Of a stretch of DNA of 6,730 bases, positions 1-6,652 are shown piece by piece. The notes beneath the pieces were generated by a model. It did no database searches and was not told where the DNA came from. It worked only from the letters and a program-made list of their open reading frames with translations. The translations under genes and the position numbers were made by a program. Position 1 is the first letter of the stretch. The number at the start of each line of letters is the position of its first letter. This DNA is from Flavobacterium psychrophilum (lineage in GTDB: Bacteria; Bacteroidota; Bacteroidia; Flavobacteriales; Flavobacteriaceae). The DNA is taken from positions 1 through 6,730 of the forward strand of contig QFQM01000234.1 of assembly GCA_003243255.1 (NCBI GenBank), written 5' to 3'.

Positions 1-1256
1 TTGTTTTTTGCATCTTTTTCGTGCTGCAGCGAGTTGTTTTTGGCCTTCAGGACACGGTTTTTTTCGTGTTGCAATTCTTTCTGAAGCTGTGCCTGCAGCA
101 CATTTACAGCATTTTTATTGTTAGTACGGGCAATGGAATCTTTTAGTTTTACGGCATCTTCAAGTCCTTCAACAGCTTCGCTGTGGTTGTTTGTGTTTTT
201 GTTGGTTTCGGCTACTGCAACATCAAACCGCAGTTTGTCTTCCGGGTTTGCCTTGCTGAAAATAGGTGCTTTTTTAACTGATTCGATTACCTTTAGCGCC
301 TCATCATATCTTCCACGTTTGTTTAGATATTCAACAAATTCGGCTCCTATTATAACGGTATTCATTGAATTCCCTTTAAGAAATATCGCCATGGCGTCGT
401 TATAGTTACGATTGGCAATGTCATCTTTTAGTTCGTGGGCAGCAATATTGGCAAGTTTAGAATAGGCAACAGCAAGGTGTTCTTCATTTTTTATAGCCCG
501 CAGTTCGGCTATGGCATCTTTTAACGCATGCTTTGCTTCATCTACCTGTTCAAGGTGTATTATGCATTCGGCATAATTTATTAATGTGAGAGCATGGTTA
601 ACTTTATCATTATTGGCTTTAAATGCGGCAAGGCATTCGGTATAAAGGTCTTTTGCAAAATTAAAATTGCGCATCTTCATATAAGTATTCGCCAGCTTTT
701 GATTCATATTCACCAGGCTGCTCTTATCGTCTTCCTTTTTTATGATGGCTATTCCTTTTAACAGGCAATCTATAGCCTTGTCATATTCAAGCTTGTACTG
801 GTAAATAGATGCCATATGGCTGTAGATAGAGGCTTCAAATACCTTTAAATTGTATTTTTTGCTTATTTCAAGAGCGTCGTCCAGCGACTGAAAAGAAGCA
901 TCATACTCTCCCTGATTCCTGTAGGCCACAGATATATTCATGAGTGGCATGACTTTAACGCGGGGGTAGTTCTTAAGTGTTGATATCGCTTTTCTGTAGT
1001 AATGAACAGAGGAGTCTGTTTTTCCCAGATTACGATAATAGATGCCGTAGATGTTATATATAGTTCCCCTTAAGCTGTCAGGAAGGCTTTTTTGGGAAAG
1101 GGCATAATTAATGTAATACTTAGTACTGTCGGGAGAAGAATAAATATGCTTTTTGATTTTTGCTTCAACCAGCCTGTAATTAAAGTTATTATCCTGGGCC
1201 TTACTGCTCAGGCCGCATAGCAATAAAAAGCAGATGAGTAAGATTTGCCTTTTCAT
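1..1256 (-). CDS. TPR-repeat signalling protein, downstream paralogue of a tandem pair (3' end cut by window edge)
   Basis: The frame is open from ATG at 1256 to the left edge, giving 418 codons with no stop, so the C-terminus lies outside the window. The start MKRQILLICF leads a hydrophobic signal peptide ending near SSKAQ (residues 17-21), which suggests export of the following part. Residues of about 25-370 are TPR-like helical repeats; examples are GTIYNIYGIYYRNLGK and LINYAECIIHLEQVDEAKHA. A glutamine/lysine-rich coiled coil (about 378-418) follows. It aligns almost without gaps to the complete neighbour upstream (1258-3105), at roughly one third identity by eye. The visible part stops just where that neighbour has its membrane helix. 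By inference, the missing part holds a transmembrane segment and a LuxR-like HTH. The ATG is 1 nt after the neighbour's TAA (TAATATG), so the two are very likely co-transcribed and translationally coupled. The ligand is unknown. Confidence 0.85.
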   Translation of the reverse strand, partial: MKRQILLICFLLLCGLSSKAQDNNFNYRLVEAKIKKHIYSSPDSTKYYINYALSQKSLPDSLRGTIYNIYGIYYRNLGKTDSSVHYYRKAISTLKNYPRVKVMPLMNISVAYRNQGEYDASFQSLDDALEISKKYNLKVFEASIYSHMASIYQYKLEYDKAIDCLLKGIAIIKKEDDKSSLVNMNQKLANTYMKMRNFNFAKDLYTECLAAFKANNDKVNHALTLINYAECIIHLEQVDEAKHALKDAIAELRAIKNEEHLAVAYSKLANIAAHELKDDIANRNYNDAMAIFLKGNSMNTVIIGAEFVEYLNKRGRYDEALKVIESVKKAPIFSKANPEDKLRFDVAVAETNKNTNNHSEAVEGLEDAVKLKDSIARTNNKNAVNVLQAQLQKELQHEKNRVLKAKNNSLQHEKDAKN

Positions 1257-1257
1257 A

Positions 1258-3105
1258 TTAAATTTCTTTAAGAAGTTTTTCAAATTCAACATCATCGCTA
1301 ATCTCCATTTTCTTTTTTATCCTGTACTTTTTGGTAATAGCACTTTCGTGTGATATCTGTAGTAACGAAGCGATTTCTTTATTAGAAAGATTCAGTTTAA
1401 GCAATGAGCAAAATTCAATATCACTTTTAGTGAGCTTAGGGAACCTGCTGGTGAGCAGGTTGCCAAATTCAGGGTGCAGCGTGTTAAAGCGCGTTTCAAA
1501 CTGTTTCCAGTAATCTTTTTGCTTCATGAGCAGTTGAAGTTCCTTCTTGATATCGTTAACACTCAGTGAAGCGTTTTTATTGCACTTCTCTATAATGTCG
1601 CTAATGTTATCCTGATAGTTTGCCATTCTTAAGGCAGTAGATGTGAGCTCTCGTTGTTTTTCCTCAATAATATTTTTTTGAGAGTGGGTAAGATCCTGTT
1701 CGTGTTTGTGCTGTTGCTTAATAAGGTTCTTTTCGGTCATTATCGTTTTCAGTTCCTCCTGTTGCAGGCGGTTCCTGAGCCAATACCCCCTAAGGAAAAG
1801 AAGAATGAGCAGTATGAGTGCAACACTAATGAAAATATAAAATATCATTAGCATTTTCTCGGTCTGCATCTGCTTTTGAAGCATACTGTTGTTCGCCTCA
1901 AGCGCAAGATTCTTTTCGCGTTGCAGTTCTGTCTGAAATTTGGCCTGTATTTCCTCTATGGCTACCTGTTTTTGGGCACTTGCCATAGAGTCCATTATAG
2001 TAATGGTGTTTTGGTATGCCTTTATAGCTTCCTTATCGTTGTTTGTCGCTTTGTACGTTTCTGCAATGGCGTTTTGGTAGGTTAACTGTTCTTCATTACC
2101 TGCATTGCGGAATTTTTTTGTACCCTCTACCAAGGTAATAACCCTTAGGGCTTCCTTCTGTTTATTGTGTTTGTTCAGGAAGTTAATATAAGTTCCTCCC
2201 ATGGCCACAATCCTTACCGAACCTGCGTCTTTAAGATAAAGCATGGCTTTTTCAAATTCGGCTGTCGCTTTTGCTATGTTTCCTGTTGCCGATTCCAGTT
2301 CGGCAGTCCTAAAGGCTGTTATTCCCAAATGTTCTTTGTCTCCAAACTCTTCTAATCCCTTTTTAGCAGTTTCAAGAGCTTTTCGGGCTTCGGCATATTT
2401 TTTTACATGAGTCAGTGCATCTCCAAGATTTATCTGGGTCAGATAGTAATTATGTTTGGCCCCTGCTTCGTTAAAATAGGCGGAGCATTCCCTGTACAGG
2501 TCTATGGCAAACGCATAATTCTCTTTCGCCATATATGTACCTGCAAGCTTTTGTTTTATTACAACCAGCTCCTTTTTGTTCGCGGGATTTTTAAGCAGAT
2601 CCATAGCTTTGGTAAGATAGCTTACCGAATTCTCGTAATCGGAGGTATAGTTATAGTTTGTAGCCAATTCGCCATATGCTATAGCCAGGCCTACGTTATT
2701 CTTCAGTTTTTTCTGAATCTGCACTGCTTCTTTCAGCAATTTAACCGAAGTTTTATATTGTCCTTTATTACGGTAACCTATGGCAAGGTTCATCAGGCTT
2801 TTTACCTTTATCTTAGGATAATTGTTAAGATAGGTAATAGCCTTTTTGGTATAAAATATGGTTGAGTCGGGTTTGCCCGACATTCCATAATAAATACCAT
2901 AAAGGTTGTATGTGTTGCCGTAAACAGTGTCGTGAATGTCATCCTGAGCAAGTGTTTTGCGTATTATTGCGGCTGCACGTTCAGGATTGGTGTTAAGTAG
3001 TTTTCGGGCATTGGCATCGGCAGCTTTAAAGTCATAATCCTGTCCATATGTTAATGCCGAAATAAAAAGGAGTGTAAGGTGTAGTTTTTTTATCATAAGC
3101 AGCAT
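1258..3105 (-). CDS. Membrane-anchored TPR regulator with C-terminal LuxR/GerE-like HTH
   Basis: A predicted one-component membrane regulator of 615 residues. A signal peptide (about 4-21, ending LTYGQ) precedes TPR-like repeats (about 25-370), which should lie in the periplasm. A coiled coil follows (376-417), then one strong transmembrane helix (about 418-438, IFYIFISVALILLILLFL). Then come basic residues, a second coiled coil (about 445-500), and a cytoplasmic helical domain. Its end (about 555-602, with FPKLTKSDIEFCSLLKLNLS and NKEIASLLQIS) is the helix-turn-helix common in Bacteroidota TPR-LuxR proteins. No kinase or receiver domain is visible, so sensing and DNA binding appear to share one chain. 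The signal, the DNA target and any regulated proteolysis are unknown. The start could instead be Met4 (position 3096, MIKKLHLTLL), which makes a more typical signal peptide. The gene overlaps nothing and is followed after 1 nt by its paralogue. A short direct repeat lies directly upstream. Confidence 0.88.
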   Translation of the reverse strand: MLLMIKKLHLTLLFISALTYGQDYDFKAADANARKLLNTNPERAAAIIRKTLAQDDIHDTVYGNTYNLYGIYYGMSGKPDSTIFYTKKAITYLNNYPKIKVKSLMNLAIGYRNKGQYKTSVKLLKEAVQIQKKLKNNVGLAIAYGELATNYNYTSDYENSVSYLTKAMDLLKNPANKKELVVIKQKLAGTYMAKENYAFAIDLYRECSAYFNEAGAKHNYYLTQINLGDALTHVKKYAEARKALETAKKGLEEFGDKEHLGITAFRTAELESATGNIAKATAEFEKAMLYLKDAGSVRIVAMGGTYINFLNKHNKQKEALRVITLVEGTKKFRNAGNEEQLTYQNAIAETYKATNNDKEAIKAYQNTITIMDSMASAQKQVAIEEIQAKFQTELQREKNLALEANNSMLQKQMQTEKMLMIFYIFISVALILLILLFLRGYWLRNRLQQEELKTIMTEKNLIKQQHKHEQDLTHSQKNIIEEKQRELTSTALRMANYQDNISDIIEKCNKNASLSVNDIKKELQLLMKQKDYWKQFETRFNTLHPEFGNLLTSRFPKLTKSDIEFCSLLKLNLSNKEIASLLQISHESAITKKYRIKKKMEISDDVEFEKLLKEI

Positions 3106-3106
3106 C

Positions 3107-3124
3107 GGGTGTCCTGGGGTGTCC
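3107..3124 (-). promoter_or_regulatory. Direct repeat GGACACCC x2, candidate operator or 5' leader element
   Basis: Read on the minus strand, two identical 8-bp copies of GGACACCC (3124-3117 and 3114-3107) are separated by CA. The period is therefore 10 bp, close to one helical turn. They end 1 nt before the longer start codon of the TPR-HTH gene, or 10 nt before the likely alternative start at 3096. They are GC-rich in an otherwise AT-rich 91-bp gap. Same-face repeats suit tandem protein binding, and autoregulation by the HTH protein is possible but is only inference. If transcription starts upstream, the repeats lie in the mRNA leader and could act on translation instead. A chance duplication cannot be excluded. 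Confidence 0.35.
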
Positions 3125-3196
3125 GTAAAAGAAGATTGGGCACTACCAATTTAACGAAATTTTATGGATTTCATGTTGTATGTGTTTTAAAAAATA

Positions 3197-3661
3197 CTAT
3201 TCAAAAGCATAAATTTTTTCCTGAACAAGATTACTTTCATAACCTTTTCTAAGCAAATAATCCATTACTTTCTTTTTTTTCTTCTGGATGTTGGTCTCCC
3301 GGGTTATTTCCCATTGTTTTTCGGCAAGTTCATGAAAACTATCCAGATACTCACCTTCGGGAATTTCTTTCAGTGCGCGTTCAATATTGTAGCGGGAAAT
3401 GTTACGGGCTTTCAGTTCATTGGTAATGCGTCGTTTTCCCCAGTGTTTGATCCTGAATTTTCCACGGGCAAAACTGCAGGCAAAACGTTCTTCGTTCAAA
3501 AAGTTGTTGTCGAGCAGGTGTACTACAATCACGTCTATGGCTTGCGGAATCATGTTAAGGCTCCTGAGTTTTTGCACTACCTCGTCGTGGCAACGTTCCT
3601 GATAGGCACAGTAATGCTCCATTTTTCTTTTCGCCTCTTCTACCGTATACGATTTTTGCAT
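3197..3661 (-). CDS. recX: Regulatory protein RecX
   Basis: RecX binds RecA and modulates, usually inhibits, RecA filament growth and recombinase/coprotease activity in the cytoplasm. The 154-residue product has the normal length for the family and its all-helical three-repeat layout. An N-terminal module (about 5-35) includes YCAYQERCHDEVVQKL. The central module (about 50-95) carries the family signature: LDNNFLNEERFACSFARGKF, then K-x-x-GKRRITNELKARNIS. A C-terminal module (about 127-150) includes KKVMDYLLRKGYESNLVQEK. The lysine run at 127-131 comes from an A-rich tract (A8 at 3273-3280), but the frame is intact. No recA is in the window, which is common for recX in this phylum. The gene sits 63 nt after the cupin gene's stop, beyond a terminator, so it probably has its own promoter. 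No clear terminator follows it, so some read-through into the TPR-HTH gene is possible. Confidence 0.92.
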   Translation of the reverse strand: MQKSYTVEEAKRKMEHYCAYQERCHDEVVQKLRSLNMIPQAIDVIVVHLLDNNFLNEERFACSFARGKFRIKHWGKRRITNELKARNISRYNIERALKEIPEGEYLDSFHELAEKQWEITRETNIQKKKKKVMDYLLRKGYESNLVQEKIYAFE

Positions 3662-3663
3662 GC

Positions 3664-3687
3664 CTTTGCCTGATTATAAGGGCAAAG
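3664..3687 (-). promoter_or_regulatory. Inverted repeat just upstream of the recX start codon
   Basis: On the minus strand CTTTGCC (3687-3681), a 10-nt AT-rich spacer, and GGCAAAG (3670-3664) form a perfect 7-bp stem that ends 2 nt before the recX ATG. In mRNA this could mask the start and reduce translation; as DNA it could be an operator. The 3' arm AGGCAAAGG is also the only purine-rich, weakly ribosome-binding-like stretch before recX. There is no T-run, so it is not a terminator. Confidence 0.3.
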
Positions 3688-3690
3688 TTA
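3683..3690 (-). promoter_or_regulatory. Possible recX promoter -7 element (TAACTTTG)
   Basis: The minus strand reads TAACTTTG, an exact fit to the Bacteroidota -7 consensus TAnnTTTG, 21 nt before the recX ATG. It lies downstream of the cupin-gene terminator, where a recX promoter is expected. The place for a -33 TTG element (17-23 nt upstream) falls in the terminator hairpin and holds no TTG, so support is one-sided. Confidence 0.3.
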
Positions 3691-3691
3691 A

Positions 3692-3726
3692 AACAAAAGC
3701 CCATTACATAATGGGCTTCTTTTGTT
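3692..3726 (-). terminator. Intrinsic terminator of the JmjC/cupin gene
   Basis: AAGCCCATTA (3697-3706) and TAATGGGCTT (3709-3718) are perfect reverse complements separated by CA. In practice this gives an 8-bp stem with a 6-nt loop. On the minus strand the stem is followed by TTGTTTTAAC. It begins about 7 nt after the cupin gene's TAA (3727-3725). The flanks AACAAAA and TTTTGTT are also complementary, so the element is nearly symmetric and could stop transcription from either side, though no plus-strand gene is present here. Confidence 0.8.
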
Positions 3727-4597
3727 ATACCGGTAAGTTTAGTTTTTTATGAGTGTTTATTATTGCCTGCCTGTTTTTGTAGTCTATCCAGGCCTGCCCT
3801 TTAAATTTTCGCATCATGTTGTCAAAATACCTCATTATGGCAATATTGTATACTGCTTTGCCCAGATTGGTTATTTTTCGCGGAAAGGCTCTCAGACTCA
3901 TAGAGAATCCGGGAGTTACATACTTCATGTAGTGCCAGTATCCCTCGGGCATGTATAACATCTGGCCATGTTCAAGGTCGGCTACAAGTCCTTTTGCATA
4001 TTTAAGTGCCGGCCATTTTTCCATATCCGGGTTATCAAAATCAATATCCTCTCTTGATATCAGTGCATGTGGTACTTTGTACAGATAAGGTGTTTGGTCG
4101 GGTGCAAAAAGGATGCAGCGTTTTTTTCCGTGAAAATGAAAGTGGAGTATGTTAGAGAAGTCTATATCATAATGGATAAATACCTTTGATCCTTCTCCTC
4201 CAAAAAAGAGCATCGGCAGCTGCTTAACCAGCTTAAGCCCAATGTCAGGCCATTTAAAATCATCTTTTAGAGAAGGTACTTCCTTCATCAGGTTGTATAA
4301 AAATATCCTGTAATTGGTAGGTTTAGACTGAAGCAGGTCAATATAATCGGCCATTTTCATGGTGGCGTGTGCCTCATTAAAACCGTCTTTGTGCGATACC
4401 GGACGATCATCATACAATGGAACAGTTTTATCTCCGGCAATATCTTTAATATAATTAAGCCTCCATTTTTCATAGGCTGGCCAGTCTTGGGTAAGCTGCT
4501 CTATTACAACAGGCTTCTGTTTTTTAACGTAATTATTATAGAAGTCTTCTTTGGAAATGGTTTTTACGCGTTCAATTTCGGTAAGATCTAACGGCAT
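3725..4597 (-). CDS. FIH-like JmjC/cupin_8 Fe(II)- and 2-oxoglutarate-dependent oxygenase
   Basis: A predicted cytoplasmic dioxygenase that would hydroxylate a protein or small-molecule substrate with O2 and 2-oxoglutarate, releasing succinate and CO2. The 290 residues carry a cupin_8 fold. The N-terminal part includes KQKPVVIEQLTQDWPA (26-41). The metal motif H142-x-D144 (IHYDIDFSN) and the distal ligand H222 (EGYWHYMKY) are both present. K159 in GKKRCILFAPDQ is placed to bind 2-oxoglutarate. From memory, human FIH has closely similar stretches (GYKRCILFPPDQ, VDFDNPDYERFP), matched here by GKKRCILFAPDQ and IDFDNPDMEKWP (185-196). The C-terminal helices (about 240-290) may dimerise, as in FIH. 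An unusual HFHFH (152-156) follows the metal motif. There is no signal peptide or membrane segment. The gene appears monocistronic, with its own candidate promoter and terminator. The substrate is unknown; a ribosomal protein or repeat protein is possible but unproven. Confidence 0.85.
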   Translation of the reverse strand: MPLDLTEIERVKTISKEDFYNNYVKKQKPVVIEQLTQDWPAYEKWRLNYIKDIAGDKTVPLYDDRPVSHKDGFNEAHATMKMADYIDLLQSKPTNYRIFLYNLMKEVPSLKDDFKWPDIGLKLVKQLPMLFFGGEGSKVFIHYDIDFSNILHFHFHGKKRCILFAPDQTPYLYKVPHALISREDIDFDNPDMEKWPALKYAKGLVADLEHGQMLYMPEGYWHYMKYVTPGFSMSLRAFPRKITNLGKAVYNIAIMRYFDNMMRKFKGQAWIDYKNRQAIINTHKKLNLPV

Positions 4598-4617
4598 CGG
4601 ATAGGATTTAGCTTTAA

Positions 4618-4652
4618 CAAATTTAATAAAGCGTTACGGAATTGTTAAACAA
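4618..4652 (-). promoter_or_regulatory. Candidate promoter of the JmjC/cupin gene
   Basis: The minus strand carries TAAATTTG (4625-4618), an exact TAnnTTTG -7 element, 20 nt before the ATG at 4597. A TTG at 4652-4650 could be the -33 element, but the 24-nt spacing is slightly longer than usual. The TTG lies in a small palindrome, TTGTT-T-AACAA (4652-4642). The surrounding DNA is very AT-rich, so chance matches are likely. The position, between an upstream terminator and the gene start, supports it. Confidence 0.4.
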
Positions 4653-4708
4653 CGAAATCTTAAAATTTTAAAATGGAAACCGAAATTTATTAACAGTTAG
4701 CAGTCCAT

Positions 4709-4738
4709 AAAAAAAGCGGCCCTTCCCAAGGCCGCTTT
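4709..4738 (-). terminator. Strong intrinsic terminator after the PorE-like gene
   Basis: On the minus strand AAAGCGGCC (4738-4730), an 8-nt loop, and GGCCGCTTT (4721-4713) form a perfect 9-bp GC-rich stem that runs into seven T residues (4715-4709). It lies about 21 nt after the TAA of the OmpA-domain gene and closes the PorP/SprF–OmpA transcription unit. Confidence 0.93.
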
Positions 4739-4759
4739 CACATAATAGTTGCATTCTGT

Positions 4760-6631
4760 TTATTTCTTAACGATAATAAATTCTATCCTTCTGTTCAGAG
4801 CGTGCTGTTCTTCTGTACAGTTTTCGCCGCAGTTCACTTTTGGCTCGCTTTCACCATAACCCTGTCCTGATATCCTTGCAGGATCTATGCCTTTAGAAAT
4901 AACATACTGAACCGTAGCTTTTGCCCTTCGGTCAGACAGTGCAAGGTTGTATTCGGCACTACCTCTGTTGTCGGTGTGTGCCTTAGACATAATTACCATG
5001 TTTGGCATCGATTTCATAACCGCTACAAGCTTGTCAAGTTCCGTTGCTCCTTCAGGCGTAATGTTACTCTTGTCATACTCAAAATAAATCTCTTTCAGTT
5101 TTACTTCGTTGCCTACAATAAGCACATCAACAGGAGTAAGATCGGCAGCAATATTTACTTTGCGCTCCCTTGTTTTTGCAACAGGGAAAGTGTTTTGCAG
5201 GTAACCGTCTTTTGAAGCCTGTATTACATAAGCCCTGTCGCAGTCTACGCTGTAAGTAGCTACACCGTTTGCATCGGCCGTAGTAGTTTGTATCACATTA
5301 TTTCTGTCGTCAAGTATGGCAACAGTTGCTCCGCCAAGTGTTTTTCCGGTTTTTGCATCCTTCACAGTTACTATGGCTTCTACACCACAAATAGGGGTAG
5401 CAAGGTACAGGTTGTCTTTTCCTGCTTTGTTGCTCGAGAAAAAGCCAATGTTCTTAGTGTCGTTAAAAGTAAAAGCAAAATCATCCTGAGGAGAGTTTAC
5501 CGGTAGCCCTACATTAATGGCATCAGTACCTTTGTTAAGGTCTATCATAAAAATGTCCATCCCGCCAAAGCCTTTTCGCCCTTCAGAAGCAAAGAATAAT
5601 TTGTTGTCATCGGTAATGAAAGGGAAATTCTCACGGCCTTCGGTGTTTACCTTCGGCCCCAGGTTTTCCGGTTTGCCATAGGTGTTGTTGCCTTTTACTT
5701 CAACCTTCCAGATGTCAGTACTTCCACCCATCGATCCCTGCCTGTTAGAGGCAAAGTATAATGTTTTTCCATCTTTACTCACCGATGGGTTACCCGTAGA
5801 ATATTTTTTGTCATTAAACGGCACAGCTTTCACATTACCCCATTTGCCATTTTCTTTAGTAGCGACAAACAGGTAAATAAGTCCGGTGCGTTGTCCCGGA
5901 GTGTCTTTTTCAAAGCTGCCTTCTTTCCAGCTTTCGCTTGCAAAATACATAGTGTTGCCGTCACCGGTTACGGTAGCAGGCCCATCATGCCACTGGGTGT
6001 TTAGCTCGCTAAGAGGCTCCGGCTCGCTAAATGTTCCGTTGGTATTGTAAGTGGCAGTATATATGTCCATATATGGCTCTTCGTTACGGCCATATTTTCT
6101 TCTCGCCGTGTTTCGGGTAGAAGCAAAGTAAAACGTATTGTCGTCTGTTACGAAACCGCCAAAATCGGCATACTTAGCATCGTTAATGTCCAGTTTCTTT
6201 TCATCATACAGCTTGGTTTGCGATTTCAGCTTAGGCAGGTAATCAGGATCCTGGTTAAAGTCAACAGCCCTTTGGTCCTGAGGCGCAAGAGAAGCAAATT
6301 TCTGCATCTGCTTGTTGGCCTCTTCATATTTGCCTTCAACCTTAAGCATTTGTGCATAACGGTAGTAGGTTTCAGCATCCTGTTGTTTTATCTCAACAAG
6401 TTTTGCATACCACTTCGAAGCTTCTTTAGCATTAAAAAGGTTATAATAGCTATCTGCTATCTGCTTGTATACATAAGCATCTTTACTTTTTGCAGCCAGT
6501 TTTTCATAGGCTTTTGCCGCATCAAGGTATTCAAATTTAGCATACAGCTTGTCTGCTGTCTCAGTATCTTTATTTTGTGCCGCCACGGTCATTGCCATAA
6601 GCAGGCTAAGAGAGATGTATATCTTTTTCAT
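4760..6631 (-). CDS. PorE-like TPR / PD40 beta-propeller / CRD / OmpA-domain protein
   Basis: A predicted periplasmic protein that tethers an outer-membrane machine to peptidoglycan. It has 623 residues: signal peptide (1-19, ending VAAQ); TPRs (about 22-117); PD40 beta-propeller (about 150-412) with repeated blades such as DGKTLYFASNRQGS, DDNKLFFASEGRKGFGGMDI and FFSSNKAGKDNLYLA; carboxypeptidase-regulatory-like beta domain (about 414-498); OmpA C-terminal domain (about 508-622). The OmpA domain keeps the peptidoglycan diaminopimelate-binding pair, D554 in AHTDNRGS and R569 in LSDRRA, plus GQGYGESEP and NRRIEF. C599 and C605 may form a disulphide. The order of domains matches Porphyromonas gingivalis PorE, a type IX secretion component. 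The gene follows a PorP/SprF-family gene by 21 nt, and such pairs usually serve secretion or surface display of gliding-type adhesins. No lipobox cysteine is seen in the signal peptide. It may be a locus-specific paralogue rather than the core PorE. Confidence 0.9.
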   Translation of the reverse strand: MKKIYISLSLLMAMTVAAQNKDTETADKLYAKFEYLDAAKAYEKLAAKSKDAYVYKQIADSYYNLFNAKEASKWYAKLVEIKQQDAETYYRYAQMLKVEGKYEEANKQMQKFASLAPQDQRAVDFNQDPDYLPKLKSQTKLYDEKKLDINDAKYADFGGFVTDDNTFYFASTRNTARRKYGRNEEPYMDIYTATYNTNGTFSEPEPLSELNTQWHDGPATVTGDGNTMYFASESWKEGSFEKDTPGQRTGLIYLFVATKENGKWGNVKAVPFNDKKYSTGNPSVSKDGKTLYFASNRQGSMGGSTDIWKVEVKGNNTYGKPENLGPKVNTEGRENFPFITDDNKLFFASEGRKGFGGMDIFMIDLNKGTDAINVGLPVNSPQDDFAFTFNDTKNIGFFSSNKAGKDNLYLATPICGVEAIVTVKDAKTGKTLGGATVAILDDRNNVIQTTTADANGVATYSVDCDRAYVIQASKDGYLQNTFPVAKTRERKVNIAADLTPVDVLIVGNEVKLKEIYFEYDKSNITPEGATELDKLVAVMKSMPNMVIMSKAHTDNRGSAEYNLALSDRRAKATVQYVISKGIDPARISGQGYGESEPKVNCGENCTEEQHALNRRIEFIIVKK

Positions 6632-6652
6632 GGTTACGATGGCTTACATTTA

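Noticed and set aside
118..405. Plus-strand ORF of 95 residues
   Set aside because: It lies wholly antisense to the TPR paralogue, has serine-rich low-complexity composition, and resembles no known family. The minus-strand frame is open across it with clear TPR homology.
2407..2865. Plus-strand ORF of 152 residues
   Set aside because: It is antisense to the TPR domain of the complete regulator. The hydrophobic, cysteine-rich composition is what reverse-strand reading of lysine/glutamate/alanine-rich helices gives.
3146..3153. TAAATTGG on the minus strand as a -7 element for the TPR-HTH gene
   Set aside because: It differs from TAnnTTTG at one fixed base and has no TTG at the right distance upstream. 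In AT-rich DNA this is too weak to annotate.
3273..3280. A8 tract inside recX as a possible slippage or frameshift site
   Set aside because: The reading frame is intact and continues into the conserved C-terminal RecX module, so the tract simply encodes a lysine run.
3314..3673. Plus-strand ORF of 119 residues
   Set aside because: It is antisense to recX, whose family signature is clear on the other strand; the phenylalanine-rich translation has no recognisable domain.
4660..4671. Palindrome TTAAAATTTTAA upstream of the cupin gene
   Set aside because: It is made only of A and T in a very AT-rich gap, where such palindromes are expected by chance.
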